The notes under the pieces were generated by a model. That model saw only the letters and a program-made list of their open reading frames with translations. It had not been told where the DNA came from and ran no database searches. This document shows positions 10,792 through 20,389 of a stretch of DNA of 64,000 bases, piece by piece. Position numbers and translations under genes: made by a program. Source of the DNA: Nicotiana tabacum. Taxonomy: Eukaryota; Streptophyta; Magnoliopsida; Solanales; Solanaceae. Each line of letters starts with the position of its first letter. Within the stretch, counting starts at the first letter, position 1. The DNA lies in assembly GCF_000715075.1 (NCBI RefSeq), contig NC_134101.1, positions 149,705,084 through 149,769,083 on the forward strand, written 5' to 3'.

Positions 10792-12325
10792 TTGAAATTC
10801 TTGTCGTGCGAACTTGTTGGCCCGAGTACTAAACTTCTATTATTCTATTCTCTCACAGTGGTGAGGATACAAGCTACCGAACGAGGTGGAAGACCACTAG
10901 TGCCACCAGTTGAGGCCACCAGAGGCCGTGGACGTGGTCGTGGTCGTTGTAGAGGCAGAGCAGCGAGGGAAGCACCTGTAGATCCACCAGCTGCCCTAGC
11001 TCAGGATCAAGCTCCAGCTATGGATGCTCCAGCAACACCAGTTCAGGCACCAGCTATGCCCATCGTGATTCTGGGTATTCAGGAGGTCATGGCACAGATC
11101 TTATCAGTTTGCACTAGCCTGGCTCAAGCAGTTTCAGCCATTACAGCCGCAGCTACTTCACAGGCCAGGGTAGGCAATCAGACTCCCGCTGCTTGCACAC
11201 CTGAGTAGGTAGTGCAGGGACTTCAGACGTCGGGGGCACCTCTAGCCTAGCCGGTTGTACTAGCTCAGGAGTTTGTTGTGCCAGTTATGTCGGATGATGA
11301 GAAGCGTCGACTTGAGAGGTTTGGTAGACTCCAACCTCCGACATTCAGCGGAGCAGAGGGCGAGGATGCCCAGGGTTTCTTGGATAAGTGCTAGCAAATG
11401 CTCCGTACAATAGGGATTCTTGAGTCTAGTGGTGTGGAATTTACCACCTTTCAGTTTTCTGGGGCTGCCTTCACTTGGTGGGAGGCGTGTGAGAGGCATA
11501 GGCCTATTGGTGCAGCGCCCCTTACTTGGCAGCATTTCTCCATTCTCTTCCTAAAGAAGTATATACCGCAATCCCGCAGAGAGGAGCTGCGTAGACAGTT
11601 TGAGTGGTTGTGACAGGGGGATATGACTGTGTCACAGTATGAGTCGAGGTTTTCTGAGTTGGCTCGTCATGCCATCTAGATGGTTCCGACCGATCGAGAG
11701 AGGATTAGGAGATTTGTTGATGGTATTACTTATCATATCCGTATTCTTATGACCAGAGAGAGAGTGATGGGTGCTACCTTCGAGAAGGTTGTTGATAAAG
11801 AGCGAGAGGAGAGGGAGGCCAAGAGGCCTCGAGGATTTGGCAGCTATAGTGGTGCTCCTTCGAGGAGCCAGTTTCAGCACAGCAGAGGCTGTTCATTCAA
11901 GCCTACTCAGTCAGCTCGCCCAGGTTATCGTAGGGCATCTTTGGGTCATGGTTATCATGGATCTCAGTAGGTCCAATCATCACTCAGCGACCTTCCATCC
12001 CAGAGTTCATCTCATGCTCCACGGTTCAGGGTTCTTCTATGCCGAGTGCATCTGCTAGCCACTCCGGTGCGAGGGATTCCCTTCATTCCCCTTCTCCAGC
12101 ACTTGGGAGTTGTTATGAGTATGGTGAGATGGGCTACATGTGGAGACAGTATCCTCGTTGGGTTGCTATTTCGTCCCAGCAGAGGGGCCAGTCATCGGCT
12201 TCAGTTCCAGTCTCTTCATCACCACCCGCTCAGCCAGCTAGGGGTGGAGGTTAGTCAGCCAGGGGTCGCCCCAGAGGGGGAGGTCGGTCAGGCGGTGGTC
12301 AGGCTCATTTCTTTGCTATCCTAGG
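10792..12325 (+). pseudogene. Element H gag with in-frame stops
   Basis: A single frame from 10792 to 11970 is interrupted only by stop codons (11206, about 11251, 11392, 11611, 11677, 11968). It then shifts frame before 12039. Seen: an RGRGRGRCRGR basic stretch near 10925, MSDDEKRRLERFGRLQPPTF near 11287, the gag core FQFSGAAFTWWEACERHRP near 11450, and a decayed zinc knuckle near 12110 (CYEYGEMGYMWRQYP; the second Cys, the His and the third Cys of the CCHC are lost). It would form the particle and bind RNA. Most stops look like CAG-to-TAG, CGA-to-TGA or TGG-to-TAG changes. Confidence 0.82.
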
Positions 12326-12716
12326 CAGACCAGATGCTATCGCCTCGGATGTTGTCATTACAGGTATCGTTTCAGTCTGCCATAGAGATACTTCTGTATT
12401 ATTTGGTCTCGGTTCCACCTTTTCTTATGTGTCATCATACTTTGCTCGTTACTTGGGTATGCCCCGTGAGTTTCTTGCTTTATCTGTTCATGTATCTACC
12501 CCGGTGGGTGATACTATTATTGTAGACCGTGTGTACCGACCATGTGTAGTGACTATTGGGGGTCTGGAGACACGAGTGGATCTGTTATTACTGAGTATGG
12601 TGGATTCGATGTCATTTTGGGCATGGATTGGTTATCTTTGTGTCGTGCTATTCTGGACTATCATGCTAAGACAGTCACATTGGCTATGCCGAGTGTGCCA
12701 CAGATCGAGTGGTGAG
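12326..12716 (+). pseudogene. Element H protease remnant, catalytic Asp lost
   Basis: Frame matches the later part of gag (12039). The retropepsin motif reads LFGLGSTFSYVSS near 12402, where the family has Asp-x-Gly; the Asp codon is Gly (GGT, 12405-12407). It continues FARYLGMPREFLALSVHVST and VGDTIIVDRVYRPC, typical of this clade. An aspartic protease needs this residue, so cleavage of the polyprotein would fail even without frameshifts. Confidence 0.75.
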
Positions 12717-12718
12717 GT

Positions 12719-13702
12719 GTGACTGATTATGTTCCTAGTAGAGTGATTTCTTTCTTGAAGGCCCAACGTATGGTTGGGAAGGGTTGTCTTTCATATCAGG
12801 CATTTGTGAGGGATGTCGGAGCTGAGACTCCTAGTATTGATTCTATTCCAGTTGTGAGGGATTTTCCCGATGTCTTTCCTGCAGACCTGCCAAGCATGCC
12901 ACCGGATAGGGAAATTGATTTTGGTATTGACCTGGTGCCAGGCACTCAACCCATTTCTATTCCGCCGTGTCGTATGGCACCAGCGGAGTTGAAAGAATTG
13001 AAGGAGCAGCTTCGGGAGCTCCTAAATAAGGGATTCATTCGGCCAAGTGTGTCAATTTGGGGTACGCCGGTTCTGTTTGTGAAGAAGAAGGATGGCACAA
13101 TAAGAATGTGCATTGATTATACGGCAATTGAACAAGGTAACAATTAAGGTGAAATATCCTTTGCCTCGCATTGATGATTTATTCGACCAGCTTCAGGTAG
13201 CGAGGGTGTTCACCAAAATTGATCTCCGTTCGGGTTATCACCAGTTGAAGATCAGGGATTCAGATATTCTTAAGATGGCTTTCAGGACCCAGTATGGTCA
13301 TTATGAGTTCTTGGTGATGTCTTTTGGGCTGACCAATGCCTCAGCAGCGTTCATGCATTTGATGAACAGCGTGTTCCGGCCTTATCTCGATTCGTTTGTC
13401 ATAGTCTTCATTGATGATATTGTGGTATACTCGCGTAGTTAGGAGGAGCACGCAGAGCATTTGAGAGTCGTGTTGTAGAGATTACAAGAGGAGAAGCTTT
13501 ATGCAAAATTCTCCAAGTGTGTGTTTTGGCTTAGTTTAGTGGCTTTATTGGGGCACGTGGTGTCCAGCGAGGGTATTCAGGTCGACCAAAGAAGGTAGAG
13601 GCGGTTCAAAGTTGGCCCAGACTGTCCTCAGCCACAACGATTCGCGGCTTTCTTAGTTTGGCAGGCTATTATCACCAGTTTGTTCAGGGATTCTCATCTA
13701 TA
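12719..13702 (+). pseudogene. Element H reverse transcriptase, frameshifted and 3'-truncated
   Basis: Seen in order: FPDVFPADLPSMPPDREIDF near 12860, [20 protein letters not shown] near 12950, the palm start [13 protein letters not shown] near 13082, a frameshift near 13125, then [14 protein letters not shown] and [15 protein letters not shown] near 13210, and the catalytic box [10 protein letters not shown] near 13405, intact. A stop at 13440 is followed by the thumb-like part to about 13700, where the frame runs into LTR sequence. RNase H and integrase are absent. Confidence 0.85.
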
Positions 13703-13705
13703 TTG

Positions 13706-14950
13706 AGGTGCACATCGTGGTGTTATATTGAGGTGAGACACATGCTTGATGACGAGCGTGGGGTCGTGAACTATTGGGGATCGTGACTTGGTCCGTCCCG
13801 ATTGATGATTTTACCGCGTATTGACTGAACCTTATTTGTTATCATCATGATTTGGGCTGATTGCCATATTTGGGCTTCATGCCAACTATTTGAACCCTTT
13901 GGGTATTTTTATCACTATTTCCTCACTGTTTTGACTTATTATTTGAACTCAGTCATGCTATATTCCACTATTTTACTACTCAGCCATTTTTACTCAATTT
14001 TGAGACTTAAATGATATTTCAAATGATGTTTTGGGCTGAGAAATACTGTTTTTACTAATGCCCGAGGGGCTTGTGGTGATTTTTGGACTGAGTACGACCA
14101 AGGGCCAGATGTGAGGATACACTGATACTGATATGAGGCCAAGGGCCAGAGATACATATATACGCCACGAGGTGGCTTGATTGATATGAGATTGAGGGCC
14201 TAGATTTGATGCCACGAGATGGCTTGATATTGCGCTTAGACCGTAAGGGGGACCTCCAGAGTCTGTACACCCCCAGTGAGCCCGGGTACCCAGTGTGATG
14301 TGAGATTGTTGCCCGAGTGGCGGATTGTAGTTACTGTGCCCGAGGGGCAAACTTCCATTTGTTTACTTACCTGTCAATTACTTGCTTTATTTGTTGAATT
14401 CTTACTTGCCTCTTCACTGTCTTATTGCTTAAGTGATTCTTTTGCTGCTTCATTATAGAATGCCTTGTGCCTTACGTGTTTTCTTACCTTCAGTCATTAT
14501 TTATATTTATTACTCACTGGGTCGGAGTACTCACATTACTCCCTACACCATGTGTAAAGATTCAGGCATCGCTGGTTCCGTTCCTAAGTGCTGATTCCTC
14601 CAGTTCTAGACGGTATTCGGAGACTACAAGGTAGTTGTTGGCGTCCGCAGCCCCGTGTCTCTACTATCTTGTCATCTCTATTTCCTACAAACACTTGTAC
14701 TAAATATTGGATTTAGCAGACTTGTATCATGGCCTATAGATGCTCGTGACTTGTGACACCCCGGTTAGGGCTGTGTTGGGTTGGATATTCCGCACCTTTA
14801 TCAATATTTTCCGCTGTTTAGAATCATTTAATTACGTTTATATTGTTTTCATGTTGATTAACTGCTTAAAATGAGAATTTGGTTCAATTGGCTGGCCTTA
14901 TCTTCACGAGAGGCGCTATCACGACCGGGTTCGGGGTTAGGGTCGTAACA
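13706..14950 (+). repeat. Element H 3' LTR, right part (1245 bp)
   Basis: Begins inside the LTR (TGCACATCGTGGTG, matching 9414) directly after RT sequence and ends GGGTCGTAACA. It is collinear with 9413-10657. The junction shows that one deletion removed everything from the RT thumb to the middle of the 3' LTR. Confidence 0.88.
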
Positions 14951-14955
14951 CAACC

Positions 14956-15392
14956 AAATGATCCCCAATACAATCCTCGCACAAGAGAGCCTTTCAGAAA
15001 GAATCAATTCACTCATATTGGTAAATCGTATTCAAGTTTGTTCCAAAAGTTATCAGGCTAGATCTATTGCAGCCAGTGGCCCAGAACCGGCTGAACCACG
15101 AGTCCCCTCGCACCGAGCTGACGCTTGACGTGAATACCACTCTGGAGTAGTGGGACACAGTACCGAGGACTTTTGGACCCTCAAAAGGGCATTTGAAGAT
15201 TTGATTGAAGCTGAAAGAATCATTTTTCGGGATGAAGAAGCTCTTGATGTGATGAACAATTTGTTGTCTGCCCACAACATCGGGCCAATAGTCGGAATGA
15301 TTTGTGAAGATGAGGAATTTGATCTGGCACTAAAGGCCATTACAGCCATTGCCGAGATAGAAGAAAAGCTAAAAAATGGTCGCCAAACATGA
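14956..15392 (+). pseudogene. Element A gag, C-terminal part
   Basis: Resumes gag after element H: NDPQYNPRTREPFRKNQF near 14958, SYSSLFQKLSG, then GHSTEDFWTLKRAFEDLIEA near 15151 and GMICEDEEFDLALKAITAIA near 15295. The zinc-knuckle-like block is decayed: the first Cys is Arg (next to a TGA at about 15125) and the last Cys is Phe. It ends at TGA 15390. Two frames are used (breaks near 15058 and 15140). Identification as Ogre-type gag tail is by resemblance. Confidence 0.75.
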
Positions 15393-15784
15393 AAGTTCCC
15401 CAATCAGATGAGAGTCTCGGTAGCCAATTTTGCTATCCTTTCTGCATCCAGATTATCTCAGGGTGTGATCCGGATATTTTATTTTATTGTCTTACTTTCC
15501 GATGTAAACCCTTCTATCTTCAAAAAAAATTTAAAAAAAAAATCAAAAAACAAAAATCAAATGAAATTAATATTTCACTGTCCAGGAATGTCTTTTTTCT
15601 TAACCTTGTTATGTTTCTTTCTTATTCTCTTTTTAGTTCTGTAAATGCAGATTTCAATAAAATGACATGCTTGCGGACTTCATGCCCAGATCCTAAAAAT
15701 TGTCAGGCCTCGAAATAATGAATCAAGGATTAGATCGCAATGAAGATAAAGTTTAAGGAAATAAAATAAAGAGTTGGAACAATT
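15393..15784 (+). other. Element A intron-like spacer and pol N-terminal stub
   Basis: After gag comes an AT-rich stretch with a long A tract (15520-15560) and a pyrimidine-rich run ending TTCTCTTTTTAG near 15636, which looks like a splice acceptor. Ogre elements are known to splice an intron before RT. It is followed by a short piece like the pol N-terminus (MTCLRTSCPDPKN near 15662). Protease is missing. Confidence 0.5.
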
Positions 15785-15928
15785 GAAGGAAAATTGGTTC
15801 CCGGATTGGAAAGGTCCATACATTGCAACAAGAGTACTGCCAAAAGAGTGTGTTGCACTTGGGACACAACGAATGAAATGTCCCTGAAATAACTGTCAAT
15901 GCAAATGCAGTCAAAAGGTACTATGTTG
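15785..15928 (+). pseudogene. Element A integrase C-terminal remnant
   Basis: Reads GKLVPDWKGPYIATRVLPK and, after a frameshift, ends in NANAVKRYYV, the typical C-terminal end of Tat/Ogre integrase. It is joined directly to the pol N-terminal stub, so RT, RNase H and the integrase core have been deleted as one block. This makes element A a deletion derivative that would need enzymes supplied by relatives. Confidence 0.7.
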
Positions 15929-16269
15929 GATCCTCTATATAGCATTAATGTTCTCCGGTAAGGATGACGAAGGCTTTCATTCTCGCTACCCAAACACTTT
16001 AATCCTTTGCTAACCCTTTGAGCAGGTTACTCTTCTTTGATTAACCTCTTTGGAACCTGAAAATGTTATTGAAAAAAAATGAAAAATGAAATGAAAAATG
16101 AAAAGAGAAGAAAAAGAAAAAAAAAACATACAAAAAAAGGAAGAAAAGAAAGATACAAAAGGGGGAGGGGAAAGAAACGACAAGGAAAATGAAATGAAAA
16201 ATGAAAAAAAAAAGAGAAGAAAAAGAAAAGGAAAAAGGAAGAGAAAACAAAACAAAAACAAAAGTTTCC
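15929..16269 (+). other. Element A 3' UTR start, purine-rich
   Basis: Unique sequence to about 16060, then AAAATGAAAA/GAAAAAG purine repeats (16070-16260), much like 6022-6240 in the leader of the same element. The Lys/Glu-rich open stretches here are low-complexity artefacts. Confidence 0.6.
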
Positions 16270-16335
16270 CTGAACTACGTTCGACTTGATTCCGAAAGGA
16301 TACGTAGGCAGCCTCTCCCTGGGGTTCAGTCACAC
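16270..16335 (+). repeat. Conserved module copy 3
   Basis: CTGAACTACGTTCGACTTGA, then AAGGATACGTAGGCAGCC, then GGGGTTCAGTCACACC. It follows a purine-rich stretch and precedes the repeat-rich 3' UTR. Confidence 0.8.
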
Positions 16336-16558
16336 CAAAATAAAAATCAGAATTCCCCCAAAAGTGAAACTGGTGCGGATGTTGTAATGGTCCGACGATG
16401 ATCCCGCCTGAATGGTTCCAAAGTTGTAATTCGATCCAGATTATTTTTACCCAAATCCTTTCAAGTCCTTCTGATCAATCGGCGAGAATGTTCAAGGATC
16501 AGAGAATACGGCTACTAGGATCCGGTCCAATAAAAATAAGAGAAATAAAATGAGAGAG

Positions 16559-16719
16559 TCTTATTGGTGAAAACCCACACGGGTACCATAAGACGATGAT
16601 AAGCAGAGAAATGAAAAATGAGAGAGTGTTGTTAGTGAAAACTCGCAAAGAGCACTATAAGGCGAGAAGAGAAATGAGAGAGGTCAGCTCGTGAAAACCC
16701 GGAAAGGGCGCCCCTGATC
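16559..16719 (+). repeat. Three hairpin-forming repeats with compensatory changes
   Basis: Three units around a constant GTGAAAAC. Unit 1 (16559-16593) pairs TCTTAT with ATAAGA, GGT with ACC and CCC with GGG. Unit 2 (16627-16662) pairs AGT with ACT and CTC with GAG; its outer stem is weaker. Unit 3 (16682-16719) pairs GGTCAG with CTGATC (one G-T) and CCC with GGG. The arms differ between units, but most differences keep the pairing. Confidence 0.6.
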
Positions 16720-17149
16720 GAAAAGAGGATCCTCACAGCCATTGGAACCAACAGAGTCCTGGCAAGGTTTCTCGATTTTGAGGCAAAAATGGTGATGAAT
16801 TTTTGAGAGTCAGACAGTTTACACATATCAGACATCTAGTCCAAAAGGCATGTCATGTTTATTGAAGTCCGCATGTACTCCATATAAGTCCTTATTTTCT
16901 TTCCCCGAAAGGGACACTTCTTTTTTTAAACTTATTCTCCATTCCATTGTTTGTTTCTTTGAATCCCTTTCGGCCTAACACTGTTCCGAAACTAAGACAA
17001 AGAAAGGATGGCAAGACTGATTTACAGGGTTCTCATTTGGTGCGAGCTAATGTGCAGAAAGGCACCCAGCCTCGTCGCGGGCATCAAGTCGACCCCGACT
17101 AGCCATGGCAGTCGATGCTTCGAAATCAAAACACTTGGAAAGAGAAAAT

Positions 17150-17520
17150 CAAATGGAGCGCCTATAAAGGCAAATGAAGTTGAAAAGGTTGAGTCCCACG
17201 TAAACAACCATCTCGGCAAAAGTTTGAAAAGTCAAGGTACCAAAATGATCTGAAATTAAAGTTGGAAGAAAGAAGCCAGAAATGAAAGGCCTACGAAGGC
17301 GAAATAAAGTTGGAAAAGGTTAAGTCCCATGCTACTAGCCATTGCAGCAAAGTTTGAGGAGCCAAATATTTTCCCAATGTTCCAAAGAAAAGAAAAGAAA
17401 AAAAAAGAAAAAAAAGGAGAATCAGAAGGGAAAGGCCTACGAAGGCAAAAATAAAGTCGAAAAGGTTGAGTTCCACCAACCAACCATCATGGCAAAGTCT
17501 GGAAAAATCAGAGGTTCTCC
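17150..17520 (+). repeat. Three irregular ~130-bp repeats in the element A 3' UTR
   Basis: Copies start near 17157, 17286 and 17430 with GCCTATAAAGGC or GGCCTACGAAGGC, continue AAAGT(T/C)GAAAAGGTTGAGT and end with 'ccat...ggcaaag'. Each start contains a small hairpin, GCCT-4 nt-AGGC. The remaining sequence to 17916 is unique and non-coding. Confidence 0.6.
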
Positions 17521-17916
17521 AGAGCCTGAAATGAATCGGTCCTCAGGGAACAAATAGTTGCAGTTGAGATCTTCATCAAAGAAGCCCGGACGAGATCAAG
17601 TGATCAAAAACAATGAAGTCCACAAAAGAAACCACTGTTTCAAACTAACAATTGTTCTTTGTTTGAAAATTTGAAACAGGTGCAATCCAAAGCAACCATG
17701 AAGCAGGTGCAACCAAGAAAGGAAAAAGAAATGTGCAAGTGCTAGAAACAACTTTGCAGCAACAATCCATAAAAGGGAAGTCCCCTCCAAGTTTTTCCCG
17801 CATTTACACATTCAATAAAATAAAAAAAGAGAAGATAAAGGAAAATGAAAGGAAGAAAAGAGATAAGAAGAAAATCCAAGTTTAGAATCCTCAATATTAA
17901 TCTTTTACGTTTTTCC

Positions 17917-19640
17917 AGCATAGAATCCCCAATCCCTAGTTAATATTTTATACATAGGGTCTCCATTCCCTAGTCGCCTTTTGCCAACATAGGGCTCCAA
18001 TCCATAGTTGAGATTTAAGACATAGGGCCTCCATTCCCTAGTCGCCTTTTGCCAACATAGGGCTCCAATCCCTAGTTGAGATTTAAGACATAGGGCCTCC
18101 ATTCCCTAGTCGCCTTTTTCCAACATAGGGCTCCAATCCCTAGTTGAGATTTAAGACACAGGGCCTCCATTCCCTAGTCACCTTTTTCCAACATAGGGAT
18201 CCAATCCCTAGTTGAGATTTTTAGACACAGGGCCTCCATTCCCTAGTCGTCTTTTGCCAACATAGGGCTCCAATCCCTAGTTGAGATTTTTAGACACAGG
18301 ACCTCCATTCCATAGTCTTCTTTTGCCAACATAGGCCTCCAATCCCTAGTTGAGATTTAAGACATAGGGCCTCCATTCCCTAGTCGCCTTTTGTCAACAT
18401 AGGGCTCCAATCCTAGTTGAGATTTTTAGACACAGGGCCCCCATTCCCTAGTCGTCTTTTGCTAACATAGGGCTCCAATCCCTAGTTGAGATTTTTAGAC
18501 ACAGGGCCTCCATTCCCTAGTCGTCTTTTGCCAACATAGGGCTCCAATCCCTAGTTGAGATTTTTAGACATAGGGCCACCATTCCCTAGTCGTCTTTTGC
18601 CAACATAGAGCTCCAATCCCTAGTTGAGATTTTTAGACATAGGGCCTCCATTCCCTAGTCGCCTTTTGCCAACATAGAGCTCCAATCCCTAGTTGAGATT
18701 TTTAGACATAGGGCCTCCATTCCCTAGTCGCCTTTTGCCAACATAGGGCTCCAATCCCTAGTTGAGATTTTTTAGACATAGGGTCTCCATCCCCTAGTCG
18801 CCTTTTGCCAACATAGGGCTCCAATCCCTAGTTGAGATTTTTAGACATAGAGCCTCCATCCCCTAGTCGCCTTTTGCCAACATAGGGCTCCAATCCCTAG
18901 TTGAGATTTTTAGACTTAGGGCCTCAATTCCCTAGTCGCCCTTTGCCAACATAGGGCTCCAATCACTAGTTGAGATTTTAGACTTAGGGCCACCATTCCC
19001 TAGACGCCTTTTGCCAACATACGGCTCCAATCCCTAGTTGAGATTTTTAGACATACGGCCTCCATTCCCTAGTCGCCTTTTGCCAACATAGGGCTCCAAT
19101 CCCTAGTTGAGATTTTTAGACATAGGGCCTCCATTCCCAAGTCGCCTTTATCCAACATAGGGCTCCAATCCCTAGTTGAGATTTTTATACATAGGGCCTC
19201 CATCCCCTAGTCGACTTTTTTTAACATAGGGCTCCAATCCCTAGTTGAGATTTTTAGACATAGGGCCTCTATTCCCTAGTCTCTCTTTGCCAACATAGGG
19301 CTCCAATCCCTAGTTGAGATTTTTAGACATAGGGCCTTTATTCCCTAGTCGCCTTTTGCCAACATAGGGTTCCAATCCCTAGTTGAGATTTTGAGACATA
19401 GGGCCTCCATCCCCTAGTCGCCTTTTGCAAACATATGACTCCAATCTCTAGTTGAGATTTTAGACATAGGGTCTCCATCCCCTAGTCGCCTTTTGCCAAC
19501 GTAGGGTCTCCAATCCCTAGTTGAGATTTTTAGACATAGGGTCTCTATCCTCTAGTCTCCTTTTGTCAACATAGGGTGTCCACTCCCTAGTTGAGATAAT
19601 TTGTAGATATAGGGCTCCACTCCTTAATCCCTTTCTCCTT
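17917..19640 (+). repeat. ~69-bp satellite-like tandem array, about 24-25 units
   Basis: Each unit is a dimer of two diverged ~34-bp halves: ACATAGGGCTCCAATCCC... ending AGATTTTTAG, and ACATAGGGCCTCCATTCC... ending CGCCTTTTGCCA. Counting the GCCTTTTGCCAAC-type segment gives 24 units. Each half contains TAGGG and CCCTA 7-8 nt apart, so it can fold into a 5-bp hairpin. Divergence is low in the middle and higher at both ends. The array lies in the 3' UTR between module copies 3 and 4. 3' UTR arrays of Tat/Ogre elements are known seeds of satellite DNA. Confidence 0.93.
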
Positions 19641-20205
19641 AAGATACATAATCCTTATTTTATTGCTTTTAAATAAAGAAATAGTTTAGATTTTAGTTAC
19701 AAATAACTCACGAAATTTTCTAGTAAAAACTGGGGAAGAAAAATTTCGCTCGTTTGTTTGTTTTGGTGTCTGAGCAAGTTTTATCTCGAGGCACAGGGTT
19801 CGAGACGACCAAAAGAATGAGTCTCAATCCAGAATAAAGAAAAGAAGAAAAGAACAAAAATAAGTTAATTCAAAGTGCAAAAGCGGAGAAAAGATGCGGA
19901 CTGCTCAAGATATGATTGAAGTCACAAGCTTTGCATGTCCCGCCTTGATCTGAGAAGTTAAAAAAGGAAAGAACCAGCACCTACAGCTAACAAGCATCAA
20001 GATTCAGATCAGGGTCCGCATGAAGAAGCAACCAAGACTCAAGATCAAGCTTCAGAAGACTCATAGATAGGAATCTTGTAACTTGTAGCTGATAGGCTTA
20101 GTCTTTTTCATTTTTGATTTTGATGTAATAACGAGACCGCGAACCGAAACCTCGACGGCACCTCGCTCGGCTCTCAACCTCGGTACTCCATCACTTCATT
20201 CACTT
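19641..20205 (+). other. Element A 3' UTR after the array
   Basis: Unique, non-coding sequence. It includes a polypurine-like AAAGAAAAGAAG run near 19835. No gene or RNA is recognised. Confidence 0.5.
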
Positions 20206-20279
20206 CTGAACTACACGTGGCCTGATTCCTTTATAGCCAAGGATATGTAGGCAGCTCGGATACCAGGGCTCGATCACAT
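20206..20279 (+). repeat. Conserved module copy 4
   Basis: CTGAACTACACGTGGCCTGA, then AAGGATATGTAGGCAGCTCG, then GGGCTCGATCACATTC. It lies about 110 bp before the 3' LTR, the same relative position as copy 6 in element C. Confidence 0.75.
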
Positions 20280-20376
20280 TCTCCTTTCTTTTAGCTTTTG
20301 GTCTCTCCAAATAAAGGTCGGGTCAAAAAAAACTGTCTAGTCATTCTTTGTCTGAAAACTCTTCGCGTTTCCAGTC

Positions 20377-20389
20377 AAAGAGGGGCAGC
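20377..20389 (+). promoter_or_regulatory. Element A polypurine tract
   Basis: AAAGAGGGGCAGC immediately before LTR start TGTAGACATG. The reverse complement of element C at 53196-53208 has the same AAAGAGGGGCAG, a shared primer for plus-strand synthesis. Confidence 0.8.

Larger units (their letters stand above)
7788..14950 (+). mobile_element. Element H: Tekay/Del-type Ty3-gypsy element nested in element A gag
   Basis: Starts TGTGATGACCCGG and ends GGTCGTAACA. It is flanked by CAATC (7783-7787) and CAACC (14951-14955), a 5-bp target duplication with one mismatch. Gag reading on both sides belongs to element A. Contents: 2.87-kb 5' LTR, Met-type primer site, gag, protease and RT, then an abrupt jump into the second half of the LTR. 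RNase H, integrase and the first ~1.6 kb of the 3' LTR are deleted. The clade assignment is by gag/RT resemblance and LTR type; the diagnostic chromodomain is in the missing part. Confidence 0.88.

Noticed and set aside
16098..16401. Lys/Glu-rich small proteins
   Set aside because: They are translations of GAAAAAG low-complexity DNA, and open frames also exist on the opposite strand.
17917..19640. CRISPR-like array
   Set aside because: Units repeat head to tail without unique spacers, in a plant retrotransposon 3' UTR. It is a satellite-like array.
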